This document shows positions 27,257 to 35,663 of a DNA stretch of 64,000 nt, in pieces (the first letter of the stretch is position 1; every line of letters starts with the position of its first letter). The notes below the pieces were generated by a model that was not told the origin of the DNA, made no database searches, and saw only the letters and a program-made list of their open reading frames with translations. The position numbers and the translations under genes were made by a program. The stretch is from Demequina pelophila (lineage in GTDB: Bacteria; Actinomycetota; Actinomycetes; Actinomycetales; Demequinaceae), in contig NZ_BBLY01000008.1 of assembly GCF_000971175.1 (NCBI RefSeq), positions 1 through 64,000 on the forward strand, written 5' to 3'.

Positions 27257-27898
27257 ACCGTGCTCGTCGCGCTCATCGTCGTCATCGCGCTCGGGTGGCT
27301 GATCGCGCGGGCCCTCACCGCGACCGGGGACGATGCGGGGGACGCCCAGCCGGCGGCCGGCGCCTCGCCGGCGGCGGAAGCCTCGGCCGGGGCCTCGCCC
27401 AGCGCGGACCCCGAGGCCGGGGACGACGAGGCCGCCGCCGCGGCGGAATCGGGCGAGGACTCGGACGCGGCGGCGGACGACGCCGAGCCGAGCCCCGAGC
27501 CGACCGAGAGCGAGCAGCCCGCCATCCCCGACTGCACCAGCGACGACCTCTCCATCACGATGACCGCCGCGGGCAACGGCGCGAGCTTCGACGTCACGAT
27601 CCACCAGGTGGGCGCCCAGCCATGCCTGCTCACCGCCAACGGCGAGGACACGAGCCTGGCGATCACCTCGGGCGACCACCACGTGTGGGACTCGGCGCAC
27701 TGCCCCGCGCAGTCGACGGTGATCGGTACGCGCTACCTGCTCGACACCGGCGCCGAGGAATCGGTGACGATCGACTGGCCGCGCGCCACCAGCGCCGCGG
27801 ACTGCGGCGGCGGCAAGACCGCGACCGCGGGCGTCTACTGGGCGCAGCTCACCGTGCAGGGCATCGCGATCGATCCCGTCCGCTTCGAGATCGCCTGA
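27143..27898 (+). CDS. membrane-anchored protein, DUF4232-like extracellular domain
   Basis: Protein of 251 residues. The duplicated basic N-terminus (residues 1-38) precedes one membrane helix (about 40-60). Next is an acidic Ala/Asp/Glu/Pro linker (about 65-130), then a compact domain with four cysteines: IPDCTSDDLSITMT, VGAQPCLLTANGEDTSLAI, SAHCPAQSTVIG, AADCGGGKTATAGVYW. The pattern resembles the DUF4232-like beta-sandwich of secreted actinobacterial proteins, but this is tentative. Start at the first ATG, which has AAGGAGG five bases upstream; translation from the second ATG (27200) would give a 232-residue form. One GGACGATGC falls in the linker, as Gly-Asp-Asp-Ala. Confidence 0.72.
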   Translation: MSAHGPRRLPAAVHSRRRIMSAHGPRRLPAAVYWRRRITVLVALIVVIALGWLIARALTATGDDAGDAQPAAGASPAAEASAGASPSADPEAGDDEAAAAAESGEDSDAAADDAEPSPEPTESEQPAIPDCTSDDLSITMTAAGNGASFDVTIHQVGAQPCLLTANGEDTSLAITSGDHHVWDSAHCPAQSTVIGTRYLLDTGAEESVTIDWPRATSAADCGGGKTATAGVYWAQLTVQGIAIDPVRFEIA

Positions 27899-27988
27899 GG
27901 CCCGGCCCGGCGGCGCCGAGGCAGGAATCGAGATCGGGGCACCGACCCGGCGAACGGGTCGCCCGCTCGGGAGTCGCAGGCGGCGCTC

Positions 27989-29359
27989 CTACTCCGGAAT
28001 CGCGAGCGAGGCGGCCTGCGCGAGGTTCGCGACCGGGTGCGCGCGCACGCCCGCGGGCAGGCGCGCCGCGGCCGCCGACTCGGGCACGATCACGTCCGTG
28101 AACCCCAGGCGCGCCGCCTCCGCGACGCGCTGAGCCGTCGCGCTCACCGGACGCACCGCGCCGGACAGGGCCACCTCGCCGATCGCGGCCCAGCCCGCCC
28201 GCACCGGCCGGTCGACCCGCGCGGAGGCCAGAGCCAAGGCCAGGGCCACGTCCGCGGCCGGCTCGGTGACGCGCGCGCCGCCCACGGGGGAGACGTACAC
28301 GTCGTCCGAGGCCATCGCGAGGCCCACGCGCCGGTGGAGCACCGCGAGCAGCATCGCCACCCGCGAGCCGTCGACGCCCGAGGTGGCGCGGCGCGGGTTC
28401 GACAGCGCCGACGGCGCGACGAGCGCCTGGATCTCCGCCGGCAGCGGCCTCTTGCCGTCGAGGGTGATGGTGGGACACGTGCCCGGCACCGGGCGCGACT
28501 CTCGCGACAGGAACAGCCCCGACGGATCCGCGACGGATTCGATGCCGGTGTCGACCAGCTGAAAGCAGCCCACCTCGTCGACCGAGCCGAAGCGGTTCTT
28601 GAGCGCGCGCAGCAGCCGCAGCGTCGAGTGCTGGTCGCCCTCGAAGTGGCACACCACGTCGACCAGGTGCTCGACGATGCGCGGGCCGGCCACGGAGCCG
28701 TCCTTGGTGACGTGGCCCACGAGGACCATGGGCACGCCGCGGGTCTTGGCCGCCTGGATGAGTGCAGCGGAGACCTCCCGCACCTGGCCCACGCCGCCGG
28801 GTGCGCCGTCGACCTGAGCGGAGGCGATGGTCTGGATCGAGTCGATCATCACGAGCGAGGGTGACGCCTGGTCGAGGTGGGCGAGCACCGCGCCCAGGTC
28901 CGTCTCCGCGGCGAGGAGCACCTCCTGCTCGAGGGCGCCGATGCGCTCGGCCCGCAGGCGGATCTGCCCGGCACTCTCCTCGCCGGACACGTACAGGACC
29001 GTGCCGCCGGAGCGGGCGGCTCGCGCCGCGACGTCGAGGAGGAGCGTGGACTTGCCCACGCCCGGCTCGCCCGCGAGGAGCACCACGGCGCCGGGGACGA
29101 AGCCTCCGCCGAGCACGCGGTCGAGCTCGCCGACCCCCGTGGGAGCGCGGGTCGCGGCCGCCGCGGACACATCCGGCAGCGGGGTCGCCGCGACGGTCAC
29201 GGAGGTGGCCTTGGTGGCCGGGCCGGCGGCCGGGGCACCCGCCTCCTCGACGGTCCCCCACGACTGGCACTCGCCGCACCGGCCCACCCACTTCACGGCC
29301 GTCCAGCCGCACTCGGTGCAGCGGTATCCGGGCGAGGAGCGGCGGGTCGACGTGGCCAT
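27989..29359 (-). CDS. radA: DNA repair protein RadA
   Basis: Branch-migration ATPase/helicase of 456 residues acting in homologous recombination. The N-terminal C4 zinc finger is YRCTECGWTAVKWVGRCGECQSW (split CxxC...CxxC, residues about 13-35). Walker A is GEPGVGKSTLL (about 97), and the RadA-specific LKNRFGSVDEVGCF (about 255) and a C-terminal Lon-like domain (about 290-456) are present. TAGCGT at 29366-29371 lies six bases before the ATG, giving a leaderless start. Confidence 0.96.
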   Translation of the reverse strand: MATSTRRSSPGYRCTECGWTAVKWVGRCGECQSWGTVEEAGAPAAGPATKATSVTVAATPLPDVSAAAATRAPTGVGELDRVLGGGFVPGAVVLLAGEPGVGKSTLLLDVAARAARSGGTVLYVSGEESAGQIRLRAERIGALEQEVLLAAETDLGAVLAHLDQASPSLVMIDSIQTIASAQVDGAPGGVGQVREVSAALIQAAKTRGVPMVLVGHVTKDGSVAGPRIVEHLVDVVCHFEGDQHSTLRLLRALKNRFGSVDEVGCFQLVDTGIESVADPSGLFLSRESRPVPGTCPTITLDGKRPLPAEIQALVAPSALSNPRRATSGVDGSRVAMLLAVLHRRVGLAMASDDVYVSPVGGARVTEPAADVALALALASARVDRPVRAGWAAIGEVALSGAVRPVSATAQRVAEAARLGFTDVIVPESAAAARLPAGVRAHPVANLAQAASLAIPE

Positions 29360-29400
29360 GCGGACACGCTACCCGCGGCCACCGACAGCCCCTCGATGCA

Positions 29401-29436
29401 CCCCGACACATGCCCCGACACAGGCCCCGACACATG
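29401..29436. repeat. 12-bp tandem repeat, three copies
   Basis: CCCCGACACATG, CCCCGACACAGG and CCCCGACACATG follow head to tail between the divergent radA and 29521 genes. No function is apparent. Confidence 0.85.
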
Positions 29437-29520
29437 CCCCGGCCCCGCCCCGAAACCGCCCCGAGCCCCGCCACGGCGCGGCCGGACCGGGGCGTCGGCC
29501 CCCGCCCGTACCCTGGTCGC

Positions 29521-30372
29521 ATGACGGAGCACGACGACACCGCGGCGCAGCGGCCCGAGGTCGCGCCCTCGAAGCCCACGCCTCCCCGCGCACGCCCCGA
29601 CGACGCCCCCAAGCTCTATCGGCTGAAGGGGGACGCCGTTGGCAAGGCAACCGGCGCATCGGCGCCCGCCTCGGGCTCCGCCTCGGGCTCCGCCTCGGCG
29701 CCCGCCTCGGGCTCCGCCTCGGCACCCGCCCCGACCGAAACCGCCCCGACCGCGCCCTCGGCGCCGACCCCCGAGGGCGCGACCTCCGAGCGGCCCCCGG
29801 CCGGCGCATCGTCCCCGCGCACTCCCGGGCGGGCGTGGCCCCTGGTGATCGCGGGGCTCGCGATCCTGGGCGCGCTGGGCTACGGCGCGTACCTCTACGT
29901 GGGCGAGCCGGAGCCCATCGAGATCCCCGCCGCGAATGTGGTCGCGCCGGAGGTGGTCCACGCCGTCGACCCGGTCGAGCTCGAGGACCCCACCGCGTTC
30001 CTCGCCGCCATGCCCGCGACGTTCGAGCGCTGGTCGATGGTCGAGGCCACGACGCACGACCCCGCGGACGCCACGATCCTGCCGGGCCGGGTCGCCGAGC
30101 ACCACACGCTCGTCTACACGAACGGCACCGCGGAGTACACGGTCGAGGCCTACCAGCTGTACACCGAGGAGGACGCGGTGAAGGCGCTCGAGCGCCAGCC
30201 GCGCGACGGGGACGTGGGCGAGCACACCGTCGCCGGCGCGGCGGTGGGCTCGGAGGCGCGGCGCTCCTCCGAGACCGACACGCGGGTGATGTGGACGCAC
30301 GGCGCGGCGTACCTCGAGGCGGTGGGCCCCACCGAGGGCATCGACGCGTTCCTGGAGCTGCTCGCGCTGTGA
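29521..30372 (+). CDS. membrane-anchored protein of unknown function with Ala/Ser/Pro linker
   Basis: Protein of 283 residues. A hydrophilic cytoplasmic N-terminus (about 1-100) includes ASGSASGSASAPASGSASAP, encoded by a 12-bp DNA repeat at about 29665-29735. One membrane helix (about 106-128, WPLVIAGLAILGALGYGAYLYV) and an extracellular domain with LEDPTAFLAAMPATFERW and a C-terminal DAFLELLAL follow. I do not recognise the domain. TACCCT at 29509-29514 lies six bases before ATG. The stop overlaps the GTG of the TetR gene. Confidence 0.7.
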   Translation: MTEHDDTAAQRPEVAPSKPTPPRARPDDAPKLYRLKGDAVGKATGASAPASGSASGSASAPASGSASAPAPTETAPTAPSAPTPEGATSERPPAGASSPRTPGRAWPLVIAGLAILGALGYGAYLYVGEPEPIEIPAANVVAPEVVHAVDPVELEDPTAFLAAMPATFERWSMVEATTHDPADATILPGRVAEHHTLVYTNGTAEYTVEAYQLYTEEDAVKALERQPRDGDVGEHTVAGAAVGSEARRSSETDTRVMWTHGAAYLEAVGPTEGIDAFLELLAL

Positions 30373-31022
30373 GCGCGCGCGGCCCGGCGGAGAGCGCGAC
30401 GGACGACGCGCCCGGCGCCCGCGCGCGAGGACCACGCGGCGGGGGCACGGACACCCGCGCGGACATCGTCGCCGCCGCCGCCCACGCCTTCGCCGAGCGC
30501 GGCTACGCCGCGGCGTCAATGAGGGCCATCGCCCGCGAGGCCGGGGTGGACCCCGCGCTCATCCGGCACTACTTCGGCGGCAAGGCGGACCTCTTCGCGG
30601 AGGCCCTGCGGCCCCTCCGGGCGGACGATGCGCGGGTCGCCGCCCTGCTCGCCGTCCCTCGGGAGCGGCTGGGCGAGGAGTTCGTGCGGCTGGTCGTGTC
30701 GCTGTGGGAGGACCCGGTGCTGGCGCCGCGGCTGCGGGCGATCATGGGCTCGATGACCGCGGTCGAGGAGGTGGGGCCCGCCTTCGCCGGGATGATGATG
30801 CGCGACGTGATGCTGCGGATGGTGCGCGAGGACCAGGCGGCCGTGCGCGCCGCGGCGTGCGCGACCCAGGTCGCGGGCCTGGCCATGGGCCGGTACGTGG
30901 TGCGGCTGCCCGCGCTCGTCGAGGCGACGACCGACCAGGTGGTCCGGCTCTACGGCCCCGTGCTGCAGCACTTCATCGACGGGGACCTCGACGACGGCCT
31001 CGACACCGCACCTCCCGCTTGA
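30369..31022 (+). CDS. TetR-family regulator of the adjacent ABC exporter
   Basis: Protein of 217 residues, GTG start overlapping the previous stop (GTGA). The N-terminal extension is basic. The HTH spans about 40-75: FAERGYAAASMRAIAREAGVDPALIRHYFGGKADLF. The C-terminal ligand domain resembles the TetR_C group found with ABC-2 exporters. Its stop codon forms part of the TTGACA -35 box of the ABC genes, and an inverted repeat lies in that promoter, so it most likely represses the exporter. Confidence 0.86.
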   Translation: MSARGPAESATDDAPGARARGPRGGGTDTRADIVAAAAHAFAERGYAAASMRAIAREAGVDPALIRHYFGGKADLFAEALRPLRADDARVAALLAVPRERLGEEFVRLVVSLWEDPVLAPRLRAIMGSMTAVEEVGPAFAGMMMRDVMLRMVREDQAAVRAAACATQVAGLAMGRYVVRLPALVEATTDQVVRLYGPVLQHFIDGDLDDGLDTAPPA

Positions 31023-31049
31023 CACGCCAATTCCCCAGGTGAAGAATTG
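31019..31049 (+). promoter_or_regulatory. promoter and probable TetR operator of the ABC exporter
   Basis: Perfect -35 TTGACA (31019-31024), 17-bp spacer, -10 AAGAAT (31042-31047). Seven bases later is the ATG, so the mRNA is leaderless. CAATTC (31028-31033) and GAATTG (31044-31049) form a 6-10-6 inverted repeat covering the spacer and -10, a classic repressor position. This is the best sigma70-type promoter in the window. Confidence 0.7.
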
Positions 31050-31054
31050 AGGAC

Positions 31055-31789
31055 ATGAACGCACCCCAGGCGGAGCCCCCCGCCATCCTCGTCGAGCACC
31101 TCCGGGTGGTGCGCGGCGGCAAGGAGATCCTCCCGGACCTGTCCCTCGCGGTGCCGCGCGGGTCGGTCGTCGGACTGCTGGGCCCCTCGGGCGCCGGAAA
31201 GTCCACCCTCATGCGCGCGATCGTGGGCGCGCAGATCGTCGCCGGCGGCGGCGTCACCGTGCTGGGCCACGACGCGGGCACCGCCCCGCTGCGCGACCGC
31301 GTCGGCTACGTCACGCAGGCCCCCTCGATCTACCCCGACCTCACGGTGCGCGAGAACGTCGCCTACTTCGCGGGCCTCGTGGGCGCCCCCAAGGACCAGG
31401 TCGCGCACACCATCAACGCGGTGGGACTGGCGGACCAGACCGACCAGCTCGCCGGGACCCTGTCCGGCGGCCAACTCACGCGCGCCTCGCTCGCGGCCGC
31501 GCTGGTGGGCCACCCCGAGGTGCTCATCCTCGACGAGCCCACCGTGGGCCTCGACCCGGCGCTGCGCAACGAGCTGTGGAAGCTGTTCCGCCGCTTCGCC
31601 GACCAGGGCACCACGCTCATCGTCTCGAGCCACGTCATGGACGAGGCCGTGCGCTGCGACCGGCTGGTGTTCCTGCGCGACGGCCACGTCCTGGCCGACG
31701 GCACGCTCGAGGAGATCCTCGCCCAGACCGGCGCCGCCGACGCGGAGCAGGCCTTCCTCACCCTCGCGAGCAAGGAGGGAGCGGCATGA
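31055..31789 (+). CDS. ABC transporter ATP-binding protein (ABC-2 type exporter)
   Basis: Protein of 244 residues with Walker A GPSGAGKST (about 46), Q-loop VTQAPSIYP, signature LSGGQLTRASLAAALVG (about 135), Walker B LILDEPTVGLDP and H-loop SSHVMDEA. It resembles the ABC-A/DRR drug-resistance exporters. It is coupled to the permease gene by a four-base overlap. Confidence 0.93.
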   Translation: MNAPQAEPPAILVEHLRVVRGGKEILPDLSLAVPRGSVVGLLGPSGAGKSTLMRAIVGAQIVAGGGVTVLGHDAGTAPLRDRVGYVTQAPSIYPDLTVRENVAYFAGLVGAPKDQVAHTINAVGLADQTDQLAGTLSGGQLTRASLAAALVGHPEVLILDEPTVGLDPALRNELWKLFRRFADQGTTLIVSSHVMDEAVRCDRLVFLRDGHVLADGTLEEILAQTGAADAEQAFLTLASKEGAA

Positions 31790-32535
31790 ACCCCCGGCTC
31801 ACCGCGCTGACCGCCAAGCGCATCCTGCAGCAGTTCCGCCGCGACCGCCGCACCATCGGGCTGCTGATGCTCGTGCCGATGCTCCTGCTCACCCTGCTGT
31901 GGTGGATGTTCGGCGACACCCCGGACCCGTCGACCGGCCAGCCGCTGTTCGACCCCCTGGGCGCCAAGATCATGGGCCTGTTCCCCATGATCCTCATGTT
32001 CATCATCACGTCCGTCTCCACGCTGCGGGAGCGCACGTCGGGCACCATGGAGCGCCTCATGGCCTCGCCCGTGCGCCGCGGCGACGTGGTGATGGGATAC
32101 GCGGTGGCATTCGGCCTCGTCGCCGTCGTCCAGGGCACCCTGCTGGTGCTGTACAGCGTGTACGTGCTGCAGCTCGACATCCAGGGCTCGACCCCGGCGC
32201 TCGTGCTCATCATCGTCATGGACGCGCTGCTGGGCACCGCGCTCGGCCTCGCCGCATCGTCCCTGGCCAGAACCGAGTTCCAGGCCGTCCAGATGATGCC
32301 CGCCGTGATCCTGCCCCAGCTGCTCATCGCGGGCCTGTTCATGCCCCGCGACGCGATGCCGCGGGCCCTCGAGCTCATCTCCAACGCCCTGCCCATGAGC
32401 TACTCGATCGACGCGATCAACCACCTGCTCGCGGGCGACACGGGCGCGATCTGGGCCGAGGTGGGCATCCTCGCCGCCTTCATCGTGGGCGCCCTGCTGC
32501 TCGGGGTGCTCACCCTGCGCCGCCGGACGGGCTGA
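31786..32535 (+). CDS. ABC-2 type permease
   Basis: Protein of 249 residues with six membrane segments. Typical of ABC-2 permeases are LRERTSGTMERLMASPVRRGDVVMGY (about 80-105) and LFMPRDAMPRALELISNALPMSYSIDAI (about 185-212). Exported substrate unknown; a drug or lipid is likely from family knowledge. The GCATCGTCC copy at 32254 is read as Ala-Ser-Ser with the rare codon GCA. Confidence 0.9.
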   Translation: MNPRLTALTAKRILQQFRRDRRTIGLLMLVPMLLLTLLWWMFGDTPDPSTGQPLFDPLGAKIMGLFPMILMFIITSVSTLRERTSGTMERLMASPVRRGDVVMGYAVAFGLVAVVQGTLLVLYSVYVLQLDIQGSTPALVLIIVMDALLGTALGLAASSLARTEFQAVQMMPAVILPQLLIAGLFMPRDAMPRALELISNALPMSYSIDAINHLLAGDTGAIWAEVGILAAFIVGALLLGVLTLRRRTG

Positions 32536-32555
32536 GGCCCCTCCCGCACCCCGAC

Positions 32556-32594
32556 GCGGGACGATGCACGGGCCAGGTCCGTGCATCGTCCCGC
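32556..32594. terminator. 16-bp hairpin built from an inverted GGACGATGC pair
   Basis: GCGGGACGATGCACGG (32556-32571), loop gccaggt, then its exact complement (32579-32594). It lies after the ABC permease and just before the proC -10 box. Second example of a 9-mer pair forming a gene-end stem. Confidence 0.85.
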
Positions 32595-32608
32595 GATAGG
32601 TTGGGGCC

Positions 32609-33451
32609 ATGAGCGAAGCCGCCACGACCCCGACCACCCTTCCCTCGATCGCCGTCGTCGGCGCCGGCGTCATGGGAGGCACCATGATCGCCGCCCTGCG
32701 CGCGGCCGGCTGGCCCGGCACCGCCATCACGGTCGCCGAGCACCGCCCCGAGCGGCGCGCCGAGCTGGTCTCCGACCACGGAGTCCGCCTCGCCGACGAC
32801 GCGCCCGGCGCGGTCGCCGACGCCGACGTGGTGATCCTCGCGGTGAAGCCGCAGCAGATGGGCGAGGTGCTCGACGCGATCGGCGCCTCGGTCTCCCCGG
32901 CGGCCCTGGTGCTCACCGTGGCCGCGGCGCTGCCCGCATCGTTCTACGAGGAGCGGCTCATGGACGGCATCGCCGTCGTGCGGGCCATGCCGAACACGCC
33001 GTCGATCGTGGGCCGCGGCGCCACGTCGATCTCGCCGGGGGCGCACGCGACGGAGGAGCACCTCGCGCTGGTCGAGCGCATGCTCGCCGCCACCGGCCTG
33101 GTGGTGCGCGTCGACGAGCCCCTCATCGAGGCCGTCACGGTGGTCGCGGGCTCCGCGCCGGCGTACTACTACGCGATCGTCGAGGCCGTCGTCGAGGCGG
33201 GTGTGATGCAGGGCCTCGACCGCGACGTCGCGGTGCGCATGGCCCAGCAGACCTTCATCGGCGCGGGCGCGCTGCTCGAGCAGTCGGGCGACACCCCGGC
33301 GCACCTGCGCGAGCGCGTGAGCTCGCCCGGCGGCACCACGCTGGCGGCACTCAAGGCGATGGAGCACGCGGGCCTGCAGGGCGTGATCTCCGCGGGCGCG
33401 AACGCCGCCGTCGCGCGGTCGCGGCAGCTGGGCGTCGAGCTCGCGGGCTGA
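32609..33451 (+). CDS. proC: pyrroline-5-carboxylate reductase
   Basis: Last step of proline synthesis; 280 residues. Rossmann motif VVGAGVMGGTM (about 16), VKPQQM (about 87), MPNTPSIVGRG (about 130), and the C-terminal signature ERVSSPGGTTLAALKAMEH (about 232). TAGGTT at 32597-32602 lies six bases before the ATG, giving a leaderless start. Confidence 0.96.
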   Translation: MSEAATTPTTLPSIAVVGAGVMGGTMIAALRAAGWPGTAITVAEHRPERRAELVSDHGVRLADDAPGAVADADVVILAVKPQQMGEVLDAIGASVSPAALVLTVAAALPASFYEERLMDGIAVVRAMPNTPSIVGRGATSISPGAHATEEHLALVERMLAATGLVVRVDEPLIEAVTVVAGSAPAYYYAIVEAVVEAGVMQGLDRDVAVRMAQQTFIGAGALLEQSGDTPAHLRERVSSPGGTTLAALKAMEHAGLQGVISAGANAAVARSRQLGVELAG

Positions 33452-33479
33452 CCCCCGCCGCGGGCAACCTCCAACGACA

Positions 33480-33541
33480 AGCGCCCCCGGTGCGGTGCCT
33501 GGCTCCGAGAGGAGTGAGCCATGCATCGCACCGGGGGCGCT
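33480..33541 (+). terminator. two-tier hairpin after proC
   Basis: Outer arms AGCGCCCCCGGTGCG (33480-33494) and complement (33527-33541), 15 bp. The 32-nt loop contains an inner GGCTC/GAGCC stem. It is a probable proC terminator. The remaining 170 bases to 33709 hold GC-rich short inverted repeats but no gene I can support. Confidence 0.7.
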
Positions 33542-33709
33542 CGATCGGGGGGTGAGGAGCCCCGCTGGGAGGTGGGGGGATCAATGAGGCCCCTCACTGT
33601 CTAGACTGCCGCGCCTCCCTGAGAGGCGGCTGAGAACGGGCGGGGACGTCGCTCGGAGACCGGACCGGCCGTCCCGCTCCCGGCCGCCCCACTCCCGGCG
33701 CAAGGCGAA

Positions 33710-33741
33710 AGGGCGGGGACCGACGCATCGGCCCCCGCCCT
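33710..33741 (-). terminator. terminator of the surface-lipoprotein operon
   Basis: AGGGCGGGG / CCCCGCCCT (9 bp) with inner CCGA/TCGG and a CGCA loop, ending 10 bases from the stop codon of the 33751 gene. Confidence 0.75.
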
Positions 33742-33750
33742 GCACCATCG

Positions 33751-35649
33751 TCAGCGTGCCGTGACGGTGCCCAGCTCGTTGCCGCCGCTCGCGGAACCAT
33801 CGGTGACGAGGCCGTGGGTCGCGGAGCCGGAGACCGTCGCGCCGACCGTCACCGTGTAGTCCTGGCCGGTCACGATGTCCGCGGTGGACAGCACCAGCGA
33901 CTGCGAGGTCTTGCCGGTGGTGAAGGTCGCGACGTGATCGCCGTCGGAGTCCGTCACCGTGATGGCCGTGCCGGCCTGCACCGCGGAGGCGAAGGCGATC
34001 ACCAGGACGCCCTGGTCGCCGGTCGCGGTCGGGGACTCGAGCATGCCCGACGAGCCCGAGGCCGCGAGGGTGCCGCCCGAGATCTCCGCGCTGCCGTTCA
34101 CGTCGAGCGGGCCGTTGCCGTTGTTGGTCGGGCCGTCGACGATGACCGTGCCGCCGGTCATGGTCAGCGTGCCGTTCGAGTCGAGCCCGTCGCCGCCGGC
34201 GTCCACGTACCAGGTGCCGCCGGAGATCTCGACGATCACGCCCGAGCTCGCCTGGTCGCCGCCCATGGCGGTCTGCACCGTGGTGGTCGAGCCGGTGTCG
34301 GCCGCGGTCGCGGTCGCGTCGGAGTAGGTGGCGCTCACCGTCGCGGTCGTGGTGGTGGCCGTGGTCGCGGTGGACGATGCGGTGGTGGAGGCGTCCGTGG
34401 CCGTGCCGTCGGCGGACGCGCCCGGGCCGCGGGTGCCACCCGGGCCGCCCGAGCCGCGCTCGGACCGGGACCCCATGTCGCCCATGTCGCCGGTCGCGCC
34501 GCCGCCCATGCCGCCCATGTCCCCGCCCGTGCCGGAGCTCGACGAGCCCGAGGTGGCGTTGAAGCCGTCGTCGCTCGCGACCACGGTGCCCTCGCCGCCG
34601 GAGAGGCGGATCACGCCGCCCTCGAAGCCCTCGTACGAGTTGGTGACGTCGACGGTGCCGCCGCTGATGTGCAGCACGCCCTCGGTGTGGATGCCGTCGT
34701 CCTCCGCGTCGAGCGTGAGGCTGCCGCCCTCGATGGTGACCTGGTTGTAGGTGTCGATCGCGTCCGCGAGCGCGGTCACGTCGATCTGGCCGCCGGTGAC
34801 CCACAGGACGCCGACCGCGTGGGTCGCGTCGTCCTCGTCGGCCTCGTTGTCGGACCTGAGCCCGTCGCCGCCGGCGTCGACGGTGATGTCGCCGTCCTCG
34901 ATGATCAGGTGGTCCTTGCCGCGGATGCCGTCGTCCGCCGCGGTCACCTCGATGGTGCCGCCGGCGATGACCAGGCCGTCCTTGGACGTGATGCCGTCCT
35001 CGACGCCCGCCTCGACCGTGAGCGAGCCGTCGCCGCCGATGTACATGTCCTCGGTGGAGTACAGCACCGCGTTCGGGGCGTCCTCCTCGTCCGTCGCGGC
35101 GGCGGAGCCGGAGTCCGCGAGGTAGTTGTCGGAGCCGTCGGCGAGCCACACGACCACCTCGTCCGCGTCCTGGACCTCGATCGCGGCGGTCGCGGCCGCG
35201 GTGATGGAGACGTCGTCGAGGATGAGCGTGACGTCCTTGTCGTCGGTCGCGACCACCACCTGGCCGGCGGTGAGCTCGCCCGAGAGGCGGTAGACGCCGC
35301 CCTCGACGATGGTGACGGTGTCGCCGTCGACGGTGAACCCGTCGCCGGCGGAGGTCGCGCCGTCGGCCAGCTCGATGTCGACGGACTGCGACTCGTCGAC
35401 CGGCACGTCGTAGGACTTCACCTGCAGCTGGTCGTACGTGTTCTCGACCAGGTCCGCGGCGGCCGCGACCGTCTGGGTCGCGGTCGTGCCGGAGCCGTCG
35501 GTGGACGATGCGGTGGCGTCCGAGGTGGACGACGCCGCTGCGGTCGCGGCGGAGGAGGAGTCCTCCGTGCCGGTGACCGTGGCGGTGCAGCCGGCGAGGC
35601 CGAGGGTTCCGGCGATCGCGCCGGCGAGGATGAGGGAACGGGTGCGCAT
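33751..35649 (-). CDS. lipoprotein with Cthe_2159-like carbohydrate-binding beta-helix
   Basis: Protein of 632 residues. Signal peptide with lipobox LGLAGC (Cys at about 20), then a Ser/Thr/Ala linker to about 60. Residues about 85-330 and 450-540 form repeated parallel beta-helix rungs: GVYRLSGEL, LTVEAGVEDGI, GGTIEVTAADDGI, ITVDAGGDGLRSDN, GGTVDVTNSYEGFEGG, GTWYVDAGGDGLDSNG. The DGI/DGL Ca2+-site turns match the Cthe_2159 (cellulose/pectate-binding) family. An unusual Met/Gly/Ser-rich insertion (about 345-420, GGDMGGMGGGATGDMGDMG) interrupts the helix. The start at 35649 has an aaaggtcccc site; the longer frame overlaps the VTC gene. Confidence 0.85.
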   Translation of the reverse strand: MRTRSLILAGAIAGTLGLAGCTATVTGTEDSSSAATAAASSTSDATASSTDGSGTTATQTVAAAADLVENTYDQLQVKSYDVPVDESQSVDIELADGATSAGDGFTVDGDTVTIVEGGVYRLSGELTAGQVVVATDDKDVTLILDDVSITAAATAAIEVQDADEVVVWLADGSDNYLADSGSAAATDEEDAPNAVLYSTEDMYIGGDGSLTVEAGVEDGITSKDGLVIAGGTIEVTAADDGIRGKDHLIIEDGDITVDAGGDGLRSDNEADEDDATHAVGVLWVTGGQIDVTALADAIDTYNQVTIEGGSLTLDAEDDGIHTEGVLHISGGTVDVTNSYEGFEGGVIRLSGGEGTVVASDDGFNATSGSSSSGTGGDMGGMGGGATGDMGDMGSRSERGSGGPGGTRGPGASADGTATDASTTASSTATTATTTTATVSATYSDATATAADTGSTTTVQTAMGGDQASSGVIVEISGGTWYVDAGGDGLDSNGTLTMTGGTVIVDGPTNNGNGPLDVNGSAEISGGTLAASGSSGMLESPTATGDQGVLVIAFASAVQAGTAITVTDSDGDHVATFTTGKTSQSLVLSTADIVTGQDYTVTVGATVSGSATHGLVTDGSASGGNELGTVTAR

Positions 35650-35663
35650 GGCAGGGGACCTTT

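Noticed and set aside
33521..33604. 27-codon ORF starting inside the proC terminator hairpin (MHRTGGARSGG...)
   Set aside because: It has a gaggag-like site, but its start lies inside a stable stem-loop and its product resembles nothing; more likely terminator and spacer sequence.
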